A DNA stretch of 64,000 bases from Epiperipatus broadwayi (lineage: Eukaryota; Onychophora; Udeonychophora; Euonychophora; Peripatidae), in contig JAQFVV010012405.1 of the NCBI GenBank assembly GCA_028023455.1, positions 2,005,677 through 2,069,676 of the forward strand, written 5' to 3'. The notes under the pieces are model-generated. The model was not told where the DNA came from and searched no databases. It saw only the letters and a list, made by a program, of their open reading frames with translations. Below are positions 23,690 to 34,799 of this stretch, in pieces. Position numbers and translations under genes: made by a program. Position 1 is the first letter of the stretch. Each line of letters starts with the position of its first letter.

Positions 23690-23825
23690 TTATATTTAAG
23701 CGCGGAAATCTTTCCGTGTTTATGTTATGAATTTTTTCTTGCCTAGTTCGCGTGTTCATCCGTAAAATGAAATGGATTTTCCTTTATTAGTAATAATAAA
23801 ATTATAATATTGATATTTTCCAAGA
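23690..23825 (+). promoter_or_regulatory. SCAPER: Probable SCAPER 5' leader / promoter-proximal region
   Basis: Compared with its surroundings this stretch is enriched in CpG (GCGCGG, TTCCGTG, TTCGCG, TCCG within about 65 nt) and has a TATA-like TTTATATTTAAG at about 23690. Two very short upstream ORFs precede the main ATG: ATG at 23727 (12 codons, stop at 23763) and ATG at 23767 (7 codons, stop at 23788). A sequence resembling a splice acceptor (TTTTTTCTTGCCTAG, ending at 23746) also occurs, so the leader may begin in a non-coding exon further upstream. The transcription start cannot be fixed from sequence alone. Confidence 0.4.
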
Positions 23826-23957
23826 ATGAGCGAAGGAAAGAAAAAAAAATTTTATTCTTCTAATTCTAAACTTGCAAATGGGGAAAAATATAACCAATAC
23901 ATTAGGGCCCAAGGAAACACACAAAACATGAATGTTTATCATCCTCCACAGTATGCT
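23826..23957 (+). CDS. SCAPER: SCAPER, first coding exon (N-terminal 44 codons)
   Basis: Reads 44 codons from ATG to a strong donor (GCT, then GTAAGT), a phase 0 end. The next exon opens with GTT at phase 0, giving the junction PPQYA/VYGGSHDR, which leads directly into the conserved SCAPER N-terminus. The peptide is basic and low in hydrophobic residues (MSEGKKKK at the start), with no signal peptide. This segment is not conserved with the vertebrate protein as I know it, where only about ten residues precede the SHD(K/R)VR motif, so the assignment rests on splice phase, the start codon and position. Upstream 5' sequence is locally richer in CpG than its surroundings. An alternative is that this exon is lineage-specific or that another first exon exists. 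SCAPER is known as an ER-associated cyclin A-binding protein, also linked to cilia. Confidence 0.7.
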
Positions 23958-24049
23958 GTAAGTGGTTTTATCCTCTGTTTATTTTTAAGAATTTTTATTT
24001 GCTTTCAAAAAATAGTTGTATTTCAAAATCTTGCCAAAGTTATTTAAAA

Positions 24050-25564
24050 CATCGTCAGAGTTCTCATGTTTTCGGAAAAGTACGTAGAGTTAAAATTAGT
24101 AACCACGTAACTGGAGAATTATGTGCATAAAAATTACTGTATCAATATATAAAGTATATTGCTTTTGTTTTGCCATTCATTATTTACATAGTCATTTATA
24201 TATATCAAGCCACTTCAAATAATGCATCATTTTCTTTTAAAAGTTTTTAATTTGGATGCTACTATTAATTTAAACTTAAACGTTCGTTAAATTTATATTA
24301 ATGAAATTTTTAGCAGCCGTCTGCTAGAATTACGTACGCAAGTTGTTTTATTAATTTGCATGGATTGTGAGAACTCGGATGAGGTAGGCATAAATACTTT
24401 TAAACATTTTATAAAGATGAACTATATTTTGCTTCATTATGGGAAAATATTTTTTGCATAAATTATATTACACAATGTCCATTTACATGTGTTACTAATG
24501 TATATGTCGGGAAAAGGAGGAGTCATATGTATTAGGCTAAGTTTAAAGTTCTTTTATATCAAGTTTTTTTTTATTTTGATAAACATTTTTAAAATTGTTT
24601 TTAAACTGAAACTATTATAACTTCCGAATACTTATCCTTCTGAGTGGGAACTTTTGTTAACAATTTATGCTATTGATTTAAAGGTAAATTTACTACCTTT
24701 TCATCAGTTTGTTTTTTTATGTAATGTGATTACTACGATAAAAATTTTAATGTGATTAGAATCTCTTTAGTAAACTGGTAGCATTTATATTTTAATCTTT
24801 TCTTTAACGAAAAAATATTTTGATTGTGCTCCAGATGTTATTTGCATATAAGTATATTGAGAAAAACATGCAGTAGATAAGATGATCAATGATTCTGATA
24901 TCACCATCTCTAGTTTGCTATAACTCCGTAAATGGATTTATTGTAGCATTTCATTTTTAATACTGTATGTGGCGATGATATATAAATCTAAAAGTGAAAT
25001 AAGTGCATTAAAAAAATGAAGAAGATGAGAGTATGTCTAGATGTTTTGCATAGATAAAAAATATTCTTATTAAACCAGAAAGTATTAGTTATAAATATTA
25101 TATATCATACAGCAAAATGAAATATATAATATTGAATGTTCTTTATGAAATAAATGGCTGAGTGACTTCACTTTCTGACAGCTAATAAAATTTTGTGACT
25201 TACTCTGAAACTTTGAAGACGAAAACACTAATTAATTTCACTATATAACATGTTAACAGTAAAATAATTAAATGATTTGTTATTTGAGAGATTATGATAT
25301 TCAGGCATTATAAATGGAGATTTCGCTTTGATCTAGGAACTTGTAACTCCCAAATTCATTATTACCATTACAGGCAGTGTTAATAATGATGTAAATATGT
25401 AATACTTTAAAAGAAATTGCACTGGCAAGATGGCTTTACTGCTATAAAGTTTTGTTTAAGAATGTCATAAAGGCTGATATGTATGCAAAATAGTTTGCTG
25501 GAGAAAATATTTCACTGTGGTTGTACTCAATATTATATTTTACACAATAGTTAATATATACATA
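24050..25564. other. Intronic AT-rich sequence, no feature seen
   Basis: Start of SCAPER intron 1. No mobile element signature or exon can be supported. Confidence 0.4.
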
Positions 25565-27026
25565 AATACTTCCGAATTGCCCAGAATTTTAAATGAAGAA
25601 GTGAGACATGCAATTAAATGTATGAAGAAAGGAAAGGCTCCAGGTAATGATGGAATTATAATTGATATATTAAAAGAAGTAGGTGAAAAAATAGAATTTT
25701 TTTTAGCAAAGTTATATACCAAATGTCAAAATGATAAAGATGTATCAGATGATTGGAAGAATGCATTATTAATATTAATATTTAAAAAAGGTGATAAAGA
25801 AGATATTAGAAATTACAGACCTATCAGCCTTTTATCAGTTTTATGCAAAATTTTTACCAAGATAACCAACCAAGAGAACAAGCTGGATTTAAAAGTTGTT
25901 TTAGTACAGTAGATCATATCCAGATATTGAGAGAAGTTACAGAAAAGACAAATGAATATGAGTTGCCATTATGCTTCGGATTTGTAGATTATGAAAAGGC
26001 ATTTGATTCTATAAACATTTCTTCAGTGATTAAAGCATTGGATTATCAAGTGATTAAAGCATTGGATCATCAAGATATAGATCCAGGATATTGTCATATT
26101 TTAAAGAATATTTATAAAAATGCAACAGCAACAATTAGATTACATAATGATACTAGGAAAGTCAACATTGAGAAGGGTGTAAGACAGGGGGGACTCCATA
26201 TCTCCAAAACTTTTTACAGCAGTGCTGCAAGAAGTATTTTGTGAATTAAAATGAGAAGCTAAAGGAGTGAAAGTAAATGGAGATTATTTAAGTCGTTTAG
26301 ATTTTGCAGATGATGTAGTTGTTTTTGCAAATAATGCTTTAGAGCTGCAGGAAATGTTGCAGTAGTTATCAGATGAAAGTAAGAAAGTAGGACTAAAGAT
26401 AAATGTTAAAAAGTCTAAAGTAATAGATTTTCTCATAATATGAAAATAACGATTGATTATGATGAGTTAGAAGAAGTTAACAGTTAAAAATACCTTGGTC
26501 AGATTATTAATACAGCTGGAAACATAATGGATTAAATTAATCATAGAATTAAACTTGGTTGGAGTGCTTTTGGTAGAAATAACTTGATATTAAAAGGAAA
26601 TATGTCTATGTGTTTGAAAAGGAAGGTTTTTAATAAATGTGTTTTACCAGTTCTTGCATATGAATCTGAGACTTGGACACTTAATAGAAGAGCAATACAG
26701 AGACTTCAGATCATTCAAAGAAGTATGGAAAGATGGAAAACGCAATTTATGGGTAAGAGAACAAACAGGTGTTACTGATCTCATTGAAAAAATTAAAAGA
26801 CAAGTGGTATTGGGCTGAACATATTGTTAGGAGAGATGATAATAGATGGACAATTCAAATCTTAAACTGGATTCCAAGAGATTGTAAAAGACCCAGACCA
26901 CATGTGAGATGGATGGATGAAATAAAAAAGTGTGCAGGAGTGATGTGGAGAAGAGAAGCTAAAGATCGGAGAAGATGGATTGAACTTGGAGAGACCTTCA
27001 TCTTGCAGTGGATTGATAATGGTTGA
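25565..27026 (+). pseudogene. RTE reverse transcriptase, C-terminal part (copy B), broken
   Basis: Segments in changing frames read [35 protein letters not shown]; a deletion of some 15 codons near 25855; GFVDYEKAFDSINISS; RQGGLHISKTF (frame slip after RQG); LDFADDVVVFANNA (about 26301-26340, FADD catalytic motif present); CLKRKVFNKCVLPVLAYESE; and the RTE tail RWMDEIKKCAGVMWRREAKD ending at 27025. A local duplication of the IKALD segment lies near 26030-26065. Confidence 0.88.
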
Positions 27027-27036
27027 TGATGAAGAT
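25565..27036 (+). mobile_element. RTE non-LTR retrotransposon, 5'-truncated (copy B)
   Basis: Begins within the family ORF at the segment reading [11 protein letters not shown] and runs to the 3' end GATTGATAATGGTTGATGATGA. It is in sense orientation within SCAPER intron 1. The endonuclease is missing, as expected of a 5'-truncated insertion. Confidence 0.92.
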
Positions 27037-27440
27037 AACTAATAGAAAATTAGGAAATACAAAATAAAACAGTAATACTGTATCAAGTTTATTTGAAACT
27101 GATAACCATAAAAAGAGTTAATTATTGCTTAAGATAATAGTAAAAAGTAAAGATAAGATTTAGAATTATAAAATGACATGTATGCATACAGAATAAAAAA
27201 TTATTGAACATGAATGTTTTGGAGTATAAATAGGTATAATAAAGATAGAGAATAAATGGTGAAAGTGTGTGGTATTTATAGAGTATAAGAGAGAGAAAAA
27301 TGAATACAAATAGTTTTTATAAGTTTTGAATGCTCCATTACTTTAAGTGAAATTTAAGAATTAGAGAAGATAAAACCATGTGTTGTCTAAAATGTTAGTG
27401 ATAACGATTACTTAATAATCACATTTAGAAATTAGATTAA

Positions 27441-27984
27441 ACTTAATTAGCAGGTGAGAAGTTATGAATATGGGACTTATTAATCAAATATAATGTTAAG
27501 TCAAATAATTTTAATTTGTTTATTTATAATGAAAACACAAAACTATATAATGAAATCTGTTAAATTGGCACTTATAAATTTCAATACTTTGACTTTAATC
27601 CCATCTTATAATAATACAAAATATATACACAAATTGTTTTTAGGTATATAGGTATATTAAATGATAATAAAGATATGGAGAATTTTGCCTCTGTGTTAGT
27701 AAAGATAGAGATGATGTAATTCAATCTCTAATCTGCTCAGTAATCCAGAGATAGAATCTCTCCATAATGTGCATTCCTTGATATTATATTTCTTCTTATT
27801 TCAAATCATATCTTTTTCAAGTTCTATTTTTTATATGATTGCCTCTTTTATTTTCTGGAGTATTTTTTTCATTAATGAGGGAAAATAATAATAATCTGAT
27901 TAGAAATTGAATTAAATATAAAAAAAACCCAACAGATTGCTGATAAAACTTTAATAACAAATTTTTCTTTATGAATATATGTCA
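27441..27984 (-). repeat. 3' LTR of the decayed Gypsy element
   Basis: In element sense it starts TGACATATATTCAT (27984 downward) and ends near GAAGTT... TAATTAAG. Shared blocks with the other LTR include GAGAAGTTATGAAT, TAATCAAATATAAT, TTTTTTATATGAT, GGAGTATTTT and ATGAATATAT. Boundaries are approximate. Confidence 0.7.
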
Positions 27985-28559
27985 TTCATCCCTTACTTCA
28001 GAAATTGAATCAGATTCTGTTATATTTATATTCATCTAGATTAGTTTATTTTTTCTTTGTGTGTATGCCCTTTTGGTTTTGATGGTTTTGTTTTCCAGTA
28101 GTTTTTCTGTTTTGATCAGTTTTCTGTATTGAACTGTTTGTGGTATTTCCATTTTCTCTGATTTCTACCATTGATTGCATCTTCACTAAGAAAATTTGCT
28201 TTGTCTGATTTTGACTCCAAATTCTCTTGTTTTCATTGAGATCTTTTATTTCATACTTATTGGATATTTTAATCTCAGAATATTATTTTCTTCACTACTC
28301 TGCAAAAGTAGTTAAGACATCTACAATATTCAACACCATTATCTACTTGCACAATATCTATTTGACTGAATAGTTGCTTTTATGATTTTTCTTTTCAACC
28401 TTCTTTTATTTAAATTATTTCTTAGCAAACGTTTTTACTTATTATTAATTATCAATTTCCTTCAGAAAACTTTTTTTTTTTTTTAGGGGTTAATCATTAA
28501 ATTCTTAATTTTCTGCCCATTAACATTTTCTGCAACTGTTGTAGGTGCATTGTGTTGAA

Positions 28560-28990
28560 ATGACAAGGATGATGGTAATGTCTCATGTATATTTCATTTT
28601 TCAGTTTTCTTAAACTGCTCATTCCTTAAGTTGCTGAATGATATTGTTCACAACCTATATTAATAAGCTTGGTGCCCTCTCTCCTATATTCTATTTATTT
28701 TACATTTGAGACAAATTACTTTTAACAATCTATGTTGTGCAAAAATTTCATTTATTTTTATTATAGTTTCATCTGCACTATGATTCTTCACAGTTGTTTA
28801 TCCATTTGGAATGTACTTCTATTAATATCCAGAACAACAATTCTCTGATTAGGCCTGTGTGATCCATTTGGACTCTTTGTCATATCTTGATAGCTTTTGG
28901 GTCTACACGGAATTTTGGTAGTATTTTTATTGTAAACTGGAAATATATGCATCTTCTGACATATTTCTCAATGCCAGTAGTTATATTAAC
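28560..28990 (-). pseudogene. Gypsy integrase remnant
   Basis: In element sense: GIEKYVRRC (zinc region), then, across frames, QRVQMDHTGLI and VHSKWIN, matching the family pattern of R-(I/V)-x-(I/M)-D-x-x-G-P-I followed by D-x-x-SKW. Stops and shifts are frequent. Confidence 0.65.
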
Positions 28991-29989
28991 CTACTAGATA
29001 TATGCATGCATCAATGCTTAAGCCGCATAGTAACTGAATGCTCTTTATTATATAATTCCAGTATATGTTTTTATCCTCAGATAGTATTAACTTTCTATTC
29101 CTCATCAGGATATAGTCTTTATTGACTGAATTTTTTTTTACAATTATTACAAAATGACATTGAGAGAAAATGAGATTCATGAGTTGGCCAGTTCTTTCTG
29201 ATCCAATTTATCAATAACTAATAGCCTTTATCTGCTTTATATTGTGCTATTGTGTTTTGCACTCTGTAATATATCAATAATGTATTTCTATCTTCATTAA
29301 ATGGATTTTTTCCCTTTCTGGATTTGTTGATTTGCCTTTGTGTTAAATACACAGACAAAATTAATTGCTTATAAGTCACTTGGTAATCATTTGAGTCCAC
29401 TATATTCTGCCAATTTTAATATATGAGGACTGAAGTGCTTTGATGTTAGTTTATTACTGACCAAATTCTAAATAAAAGCTTGTGATTAGTAATTATTTGG
29501 TGTAGTCAATTAAAAAGATATTGATAGAATTTTTTTTATTGTAAGCATTATGGCAAATGTCCAAGTTATCTATAATGCTTTTTTGCTTTTTATAAAATTC
29601 TGAATATATCAATTATGGAACATTGTCTATTGAATATTAATGTAAAATAACTGTTGCTACTCCCAATTGGGAGATTCAATTTTATTTTTTGGCTATCGAA
29701 ATGAACCAATAATTTGCCTGATGTTAATAATGTTTTTTTTTTTTCCAAATCTTTTTGTCATGTTTAGTTGAGCAGTTCCACTTATGGCTTTTATTAAATC
29801 CATTATCTGGATCTTATTCTTTAAAAAACTCTCAAGTGATTATATGGTCCCAAAATTTTAATTTATATGCAACATGAAGACACCTGTTTGCAGTCAATTT
29901 TTGCATCATATTTTTTTTTTTAAATCTTTGACAGACTTTAAACTGTTACTAATGTAATGTTTCCTTTGTAATAATGAAAATGTTATAGA

Positions 29990-30260
29990 TATATAGTATT
30001 ATTCTTTCTAATCCTGAAGACCATTTTAATTTGAAAAATGTTCACTGCATGATAATGCCAATTCTAAATAATCTAGTAGAAAGCCATCAGCTTTAAAATT
30101 TCTGCTGACTTATCACTAATGGGTATTTGATGGAAGGAGGCATTGATATTCAAGATAGCAAAATGAGGGGCTTTTTATAACATTGTTAATACTTCTCCTA
30201 CATTTACCATTTAATATAATCCTTGTTTAGATGTTTGTTATTAATGATCTTGTAATTATC
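29990..30260 (-). pseudogene. Gypsy reverse transcriptase remnant
   Basis: Element sense reads KAPHFAILNINASFHQIPIS and DKSAEI (about 30095-30180), matching the RT motif F-S-x-L-D-L-x-x-A-Y-x-Q-I of Gypsy elements with the first catalytic Asp replaced by Asn. The YxDD box is not intact. Confidence 0.65.
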
Positions 30261-30962
30261 AAAAATGCAAATTTGATCATAAGATTTGGTATAAGCATAT
30301 CTCAACCTAAAACCTTGATTGAATTGAGAACACCTTTAGCAATCAATTCCTTATTTTTGTTCTCTATGAAAGGAACTTCATAATTGCAAAGCATGATGTA
30401 AATGTTATCTAACATTTCTACTTTTATGACATTTATTTGAATTTCTCTTTAAATAAATTAAGATATTTATGTTAAATGTAAATTTCCTCTCCCTCCATAA
30501 TTTATTTTTAAAACATTTATATTAATCCCTATATTGTCAGAACATTCTTTGCCAATATTGGATTAATATTTTCATTTCCAATATAAAATTGCAAGATATT
30601 TACCTCCCCCCCCTCCCCAATTTTATCTAGAACTTTTTGTCTAATGTAAAATATATTACTACTATAACAGCTTTAATTGTTATCTTTTTAATGGATGAGA
30701 ACTTAGAGCAGCTACCTGTCAAGGCATTTTATTTTTTGTCTATACATTAATTATGTCTCGGAACTGCTGTTAATATCCATATTAACCCATTTTCCATAGT
30801 TTGAAATTTTAACATACATTTTTATGAATTCATATTTTTAACTGAATTTAGAAAATTGATTTACTATGTGACTGGGGTTTTGGATTTTCTCTCCATTATT
30901 GGTTTTGCAGTAGATATATAACTTTTATCTCCAAAATTAATACAATATTTAGTTTTCCACTT

Positions 30963-31004
30963 GCCATTTTTCACTTTGTGCCCTAATTCTCCACAGCTAT
31001 AACA
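30963..31004 (-). pseudogene. Gypsy gag zinc-knuckle remnant
   Basis: Element sense reads CYSCGELGHKVKNGK, a CCHC knuckle in which the fourth ligand (Cys) is replaced by Gly. Confidence 0.7.
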
Positions 31005-31731
31005 AAAAGTCTTATCTTCACTTATTGCTCTATCTTTGTGAAATGATTCCTCTTTGAAGATTAGTTTAAGCTGTTCCTATTAATTTTACTATACTGAAAG
31101 TTTTGTATATGCCATTCTTTTTTTTTTTTTGATCACTACCCTAAATCACAATTCAGATTTCATTAATAGCTATTGTCTGAATCTTTCATTTGACATATCT
31201 CATAGTAATTGTTTTAGGATTTCCAAGAGGAAATTTCCATATGCAAAATCTTTAATTAACTCTTGAAGAGCTATACTGTACTTTCTAATATTTACCTTTT
31301 ACTTGGGTATCTATTTCCAAAAATGGAGTCATGTTATATGATGCAACTATCATGGATTAAAATATTCATTTAATTTCCAAATATTTCATCAGAGAGTAAA
31401 TATTCTGACACTGATGGATCACATATTCATTTGCATAATTTTTATTGCTTTCCTCCCTATCCTGCAAAACACTGTAATGTGGCTGATTACATTTATTATT
31501 CTCAATCAGATTTAATGTGAAAAATTTGTCAACATATATAATATTTAAAGACCATTCAGCAGTATTATTTATGCCAATTTACTAATATACATTTGTCCAA
31601 ATGATCCCTTTGTTAGTGCCAGTATTCATATCAGTTTTTACTGCCATTCAGGTTTGAATTTTTACTTTTTGTTATATTCAATACTCAAGTGGCAATGTTT
31701 ACCCTTTGACCATGGTTGGAATTTAATCTAG

Positions 31732-32355
31732 GCTTAATTAAATGATGAGAAGTTATGAATGTGGGTTATATAAAGTAGTAATCAAATATAATATTAAGCC
31801 AAATGCTTTTAATTTAGTTAATCTTAATGAATACACACATATTTATATAATTAAAAAAATGATATTATATAAATGAGCACTTAAATTTCTCTAATCATTA
31901 TTTCTTCAATTTTGTATCTAACTTTTGAAATAATCATTCTTATAATATTATAAATAAATATATACATACTATATTTAGTCAGTTAGGCATATTACATCAT
32001 AAAGGTTGGATGGAATATTTTTGTCTCTAGTCTGCTTAGCGCTTAGCTCTTGGAGGACGTGTCTCTGGGCATGGATGTTCCTCAATGCTGATCTTCCTTC
32101 CAAATTTTTTTTATTTTTTATTTCAAACTCTACTTTTTATATGATCTGAATTTTTGTTGATTGGAGTATTTTCTGACTAATGAGAAGAAATTAATAACAA
32201 TTTAATTTAATTTAATTAGGAATTATAATCATATTAATCTAAAATTTTAAAAATAAATCAATTTGATTTAGAATATTGAAATTGTTTAATTAAAAAGAAT
32301 ATATTGCTAATAATATTGCAAAAACAATTTGCCCTTTGTCTATGAATATATCTCA
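31732..32355 (-). repeat. 5' LTR of the decayed Gypsy element
   Basis: Counterpart of 27441-27984. It starts TGAGATATATTCATAG in element sense (32355 downward). It is about 80 bp longer than the other LTR because of indels. Confidence 0.7.
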
Positions 32356-32639
32356 AAAAAAAAACAAAACAAAACGAGAAAGTGGATATGCATAATAAAT
32401 ACTAAACCGACATTTATAAACAAATATGGCCACTCTAACGAAAAAAAACAAGAGAGAGAAAAAAAACTATTGAAAAAATGAATTTTGGGATGATTATACA
32501 AACCAATCTGTGAAATTTAAATATGTCCACATATAAGAAATATAGGTTCATTTTTCTATTTTTTGACATTTTATAAAGTTGTCTTTTAATGTTTCTGAAG
32601 AAAACTTTTCCTTTTAAAATACTTAAACACACGTCTAAT

Positions 32640-34115
32640 TGTAGTTATCCACTGTATTCTATATCTTCCCAATGGAAAGAATTGATATTGCACTTTCTTA
32701 GAATGTTTCTGAGATAATCATTATAATGTAATTGAGGTCTATCCCATGAAAACTCTACTCATATTCACTATAAAACATCCATCTTTGATGTTACATATCC
32801 AATCCAACAAAAGTGTGATTTTACAATAATGGACTCAAAAGTATCATATCCAGCAAGTTGAAAAATATATTGTTTAGTTTTATGATCTTGCCATTATATT
32901 TTCAAAATTTGACCAAACATCCTCAAATAAAATTTTTCTAATGTCTTTACATCGATATGGAGTTCAAATCTCACTTCCATATATTATATTATATTATATT
33001 AGATTAGATTAGATTAGATAAAATAACAGCTCTCTATATTTCTAACTTTGTTGCAATAGTTATTTTCCTATGACAAAATAGTCTTATCTTTTAATTTTTT
33101 AAAAGTATTGGTATCACATTGAAGTTTGTGTTGTATCGCAACATCTCTAAGTTCATGTTTCTACTTATAAGATTAACAAGGTATTTAAACTGGTTTACAT
33201 TATTATTGATAACCATTTGAACTAAACATTGCTGAGGATTTTTCTTCATCATTGGCTGATAAAGAACTTGGGTTTTTTTTAACAGTAATTAATAAGCCAA
33301 AATCTTTATATGTTTCATTCAGAATCTTAAAAACATTCTATAAATTGTCTTTTGAATGGGCAGAAATAACACAATTATCAGCATACTTTAAAATCCAGCA
33401 TCCAAGAATAAGTTCTTGTTTTTGCTTTTAATTGATTCAAATTAAAAATTTCATCATCAAACTTATATAGTATCTTGATTCTTGTTTGATTTCTATAAAA
33501 AATTCCAGTCTATTGTCTTAAAATTAAAAACAATGTTGGAGCAAGTACACATTCTTGTTTAATACCAATCTTTATTTTAAATGCCTCATATTTTTGAACT
33601 GTAGTAATAATACACTATTATTTCATTATGTAGAAGCTGTATAATATGAATAAATTTTAATGAACAATCAATTAATTTTAAATAATGCCATAGATCTGCT
33701 TTATTAATTGAATCAAATGCCTTGGCCAAATCAATAAAAGCAATATATAAATCACTCTCTTATTCCTGATACTATTCTTGCATTTGCCTAGCAATGAAGA
33801 CCATATTGACAGTGCTTTTTGATTTGCTAAAACTACATTGAGGACTAACTATTCATCTATAACTGAAAGCAGAACCTATTCAAGAAAATTCTTGAAAGTA
33901 TTGCTACAATAGATAATAATTATATTCCATGACAATGACTGCAATCTTGATTATTCCTTTCATTTTTAAAATTTGGAGTGACATAACTTTATGGGTTCAT
34001 ATATTCCTTCCCATAATTTTGAAGCTAACATATCACCATCATATTTAAAAACTTCTCCAGATATTTCATCAGGACCTGTAGCTTTTCCATTTTTTATTAA
34101 CATTGATATATATAT
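32640..34115 (-). pseudogene. Second non-LTR retrotransposon family: reverse transcriptase remnant
   Basis: Minus-strand frames read GKATGPDEISGEVFKYDGD (about 34055-34113); LLSIVAILSRIFLNRF; YIAFIDLAKAFDSINKADLW (about 33690-33750); and KKTQVLYQPMMKKNP (about 33240-33290) followed by VNQFKYLVNLIS. These match the RT and post-RT (KTxVxxxP, F-x-YLG) order of an RTE/BovB-like non-LTR group that is clearly different from the RTE family elsewhere in the window. Stops and frameshifts are frequent, and the FADD box was not found. Confidence 0.75.
32981..33020. repeat. 5-bp microsatellite, ATATT passing into AGATT
   Basis: Four ATATT units followed directly by about four AGATT units, a pure 5-mer array with one unit-wide substitution. 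Confidence 0.9.
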
Positions 34116-34226
34116 ATCAAGGATTAAGCATCGATGTATTGAATGGAATGTGTGCTTCCATAGAAAAATTGATTAAAACTTTTAAAAGCTTTAATTAAAA
34201 TTCAATTTAAAAAATTCACTTTCAAT

Positions 34227-34408
34227 TTTTTCACCAACAGTTGAATTGTTTTTATATGTGGCAAAGAATAAGTTTGACCAAGGCATTATTGGTTGATTAT
34301 AAGAAGTTCAAACAATGCAAAATTCTAATTTACAGTTAAAACTTCTAAGAACATTAAAAGCATTTGGAAGATAAAAATATATTGATAATATATTCTCTAT
34401 ATTGAAAC
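34227..34408 (-). repeat. Direct repeat within the second non-LTR element, copy 1
   Basis: About 180 bp, repeated at 34615-34797. Shared blocks are GATTATAAGAAGTTCAAACA and AAAAGCATTTGGAAGATAAA. Minus-strand sense is the region just upstream of the RT remnant, so part of that element is duplicated. Confidence 0.85.
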
Positions 34409-34464
34409 CATTCACGATCTGATTAACATAAAAAAAGAAGAATGAGTAATTCAAATTCATTATT

Positions 34465-34572
34465 ATTTTCCATATGTCATAGCATCGGCCGGGACGCAAA
34501 CCCACACCCGTCTGCAAACAACTACTTGCTTGCAAGGCAGGTGCGATGACCTCTTGGCTAACAACGCTTGAC
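34465..34572 (-). mobile_element. tRNA-derived SINE (copy 2) with 17-bp target duplication
   Basis: 108 bp. Exact flanking duplications AATTCAAATTCATTATT lie at 34448-34464 and 34573-34589. Minus strand: starts GTCAAGCGTTG, A box TAGCCAAGAGG, anticodon-like arm around CTGCCTTGCAAG, B box GGTTTGCGTCC, then GATGCTATGACATATGG and a short A-rich end. No LINE-like tail follows the tRNA-like part. Confidence 0.92.
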
Positions 34573-34614
34573 AATTCAAATTCATTATTTTTTGTATGGA
34601 ATTTCTATCGACTT

Positions 34615-34797
34615 TCAAATTTTTTACCAACAGTTGGATTGTTTTATGTGGGCAAAGAATGAGTTCAATCAACATTGTTGGTTGATTATAAGAAGTTCAA
34701 ACAATGCTAAAATCTAATTTACAATTAAAACTTTTAAGAATGTTAAAAGCATTTGGAAGATAAAAATATATTGATAATGTAGTCTCTGATTTACAGA
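34615..34797 (-). repeat. Direct repeat within the second non-LTR element, copy 2
   Basis: Counterpart of 34227-34408, 388 bp further on and in the same orientation. The SINE sits between the two copies. Confidence 0.85.
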
Positions 34798-34799
34798 TA

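Larger units (their letters stand above)
27441..32355 (-). mobile_element. Old Ty3/Gypsy LTR retrotransposon, heavily decayed
   Basis: Diverged direct repeats (27441-27984 and 31732-32355) flank about 3.7 kb whose minus strand gives, in order, a gag zinc knuckle (about 31000), RT (about 30.1 kb) and integrase (about 28.8-28.95 kb). The order fits a minus-strand Gypsy element. It is antisense in SCAPER intron 1. No open frame survives. It is a different family from the element at 11-19 kb, with shorter LTRs. Confidence 0.8.
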
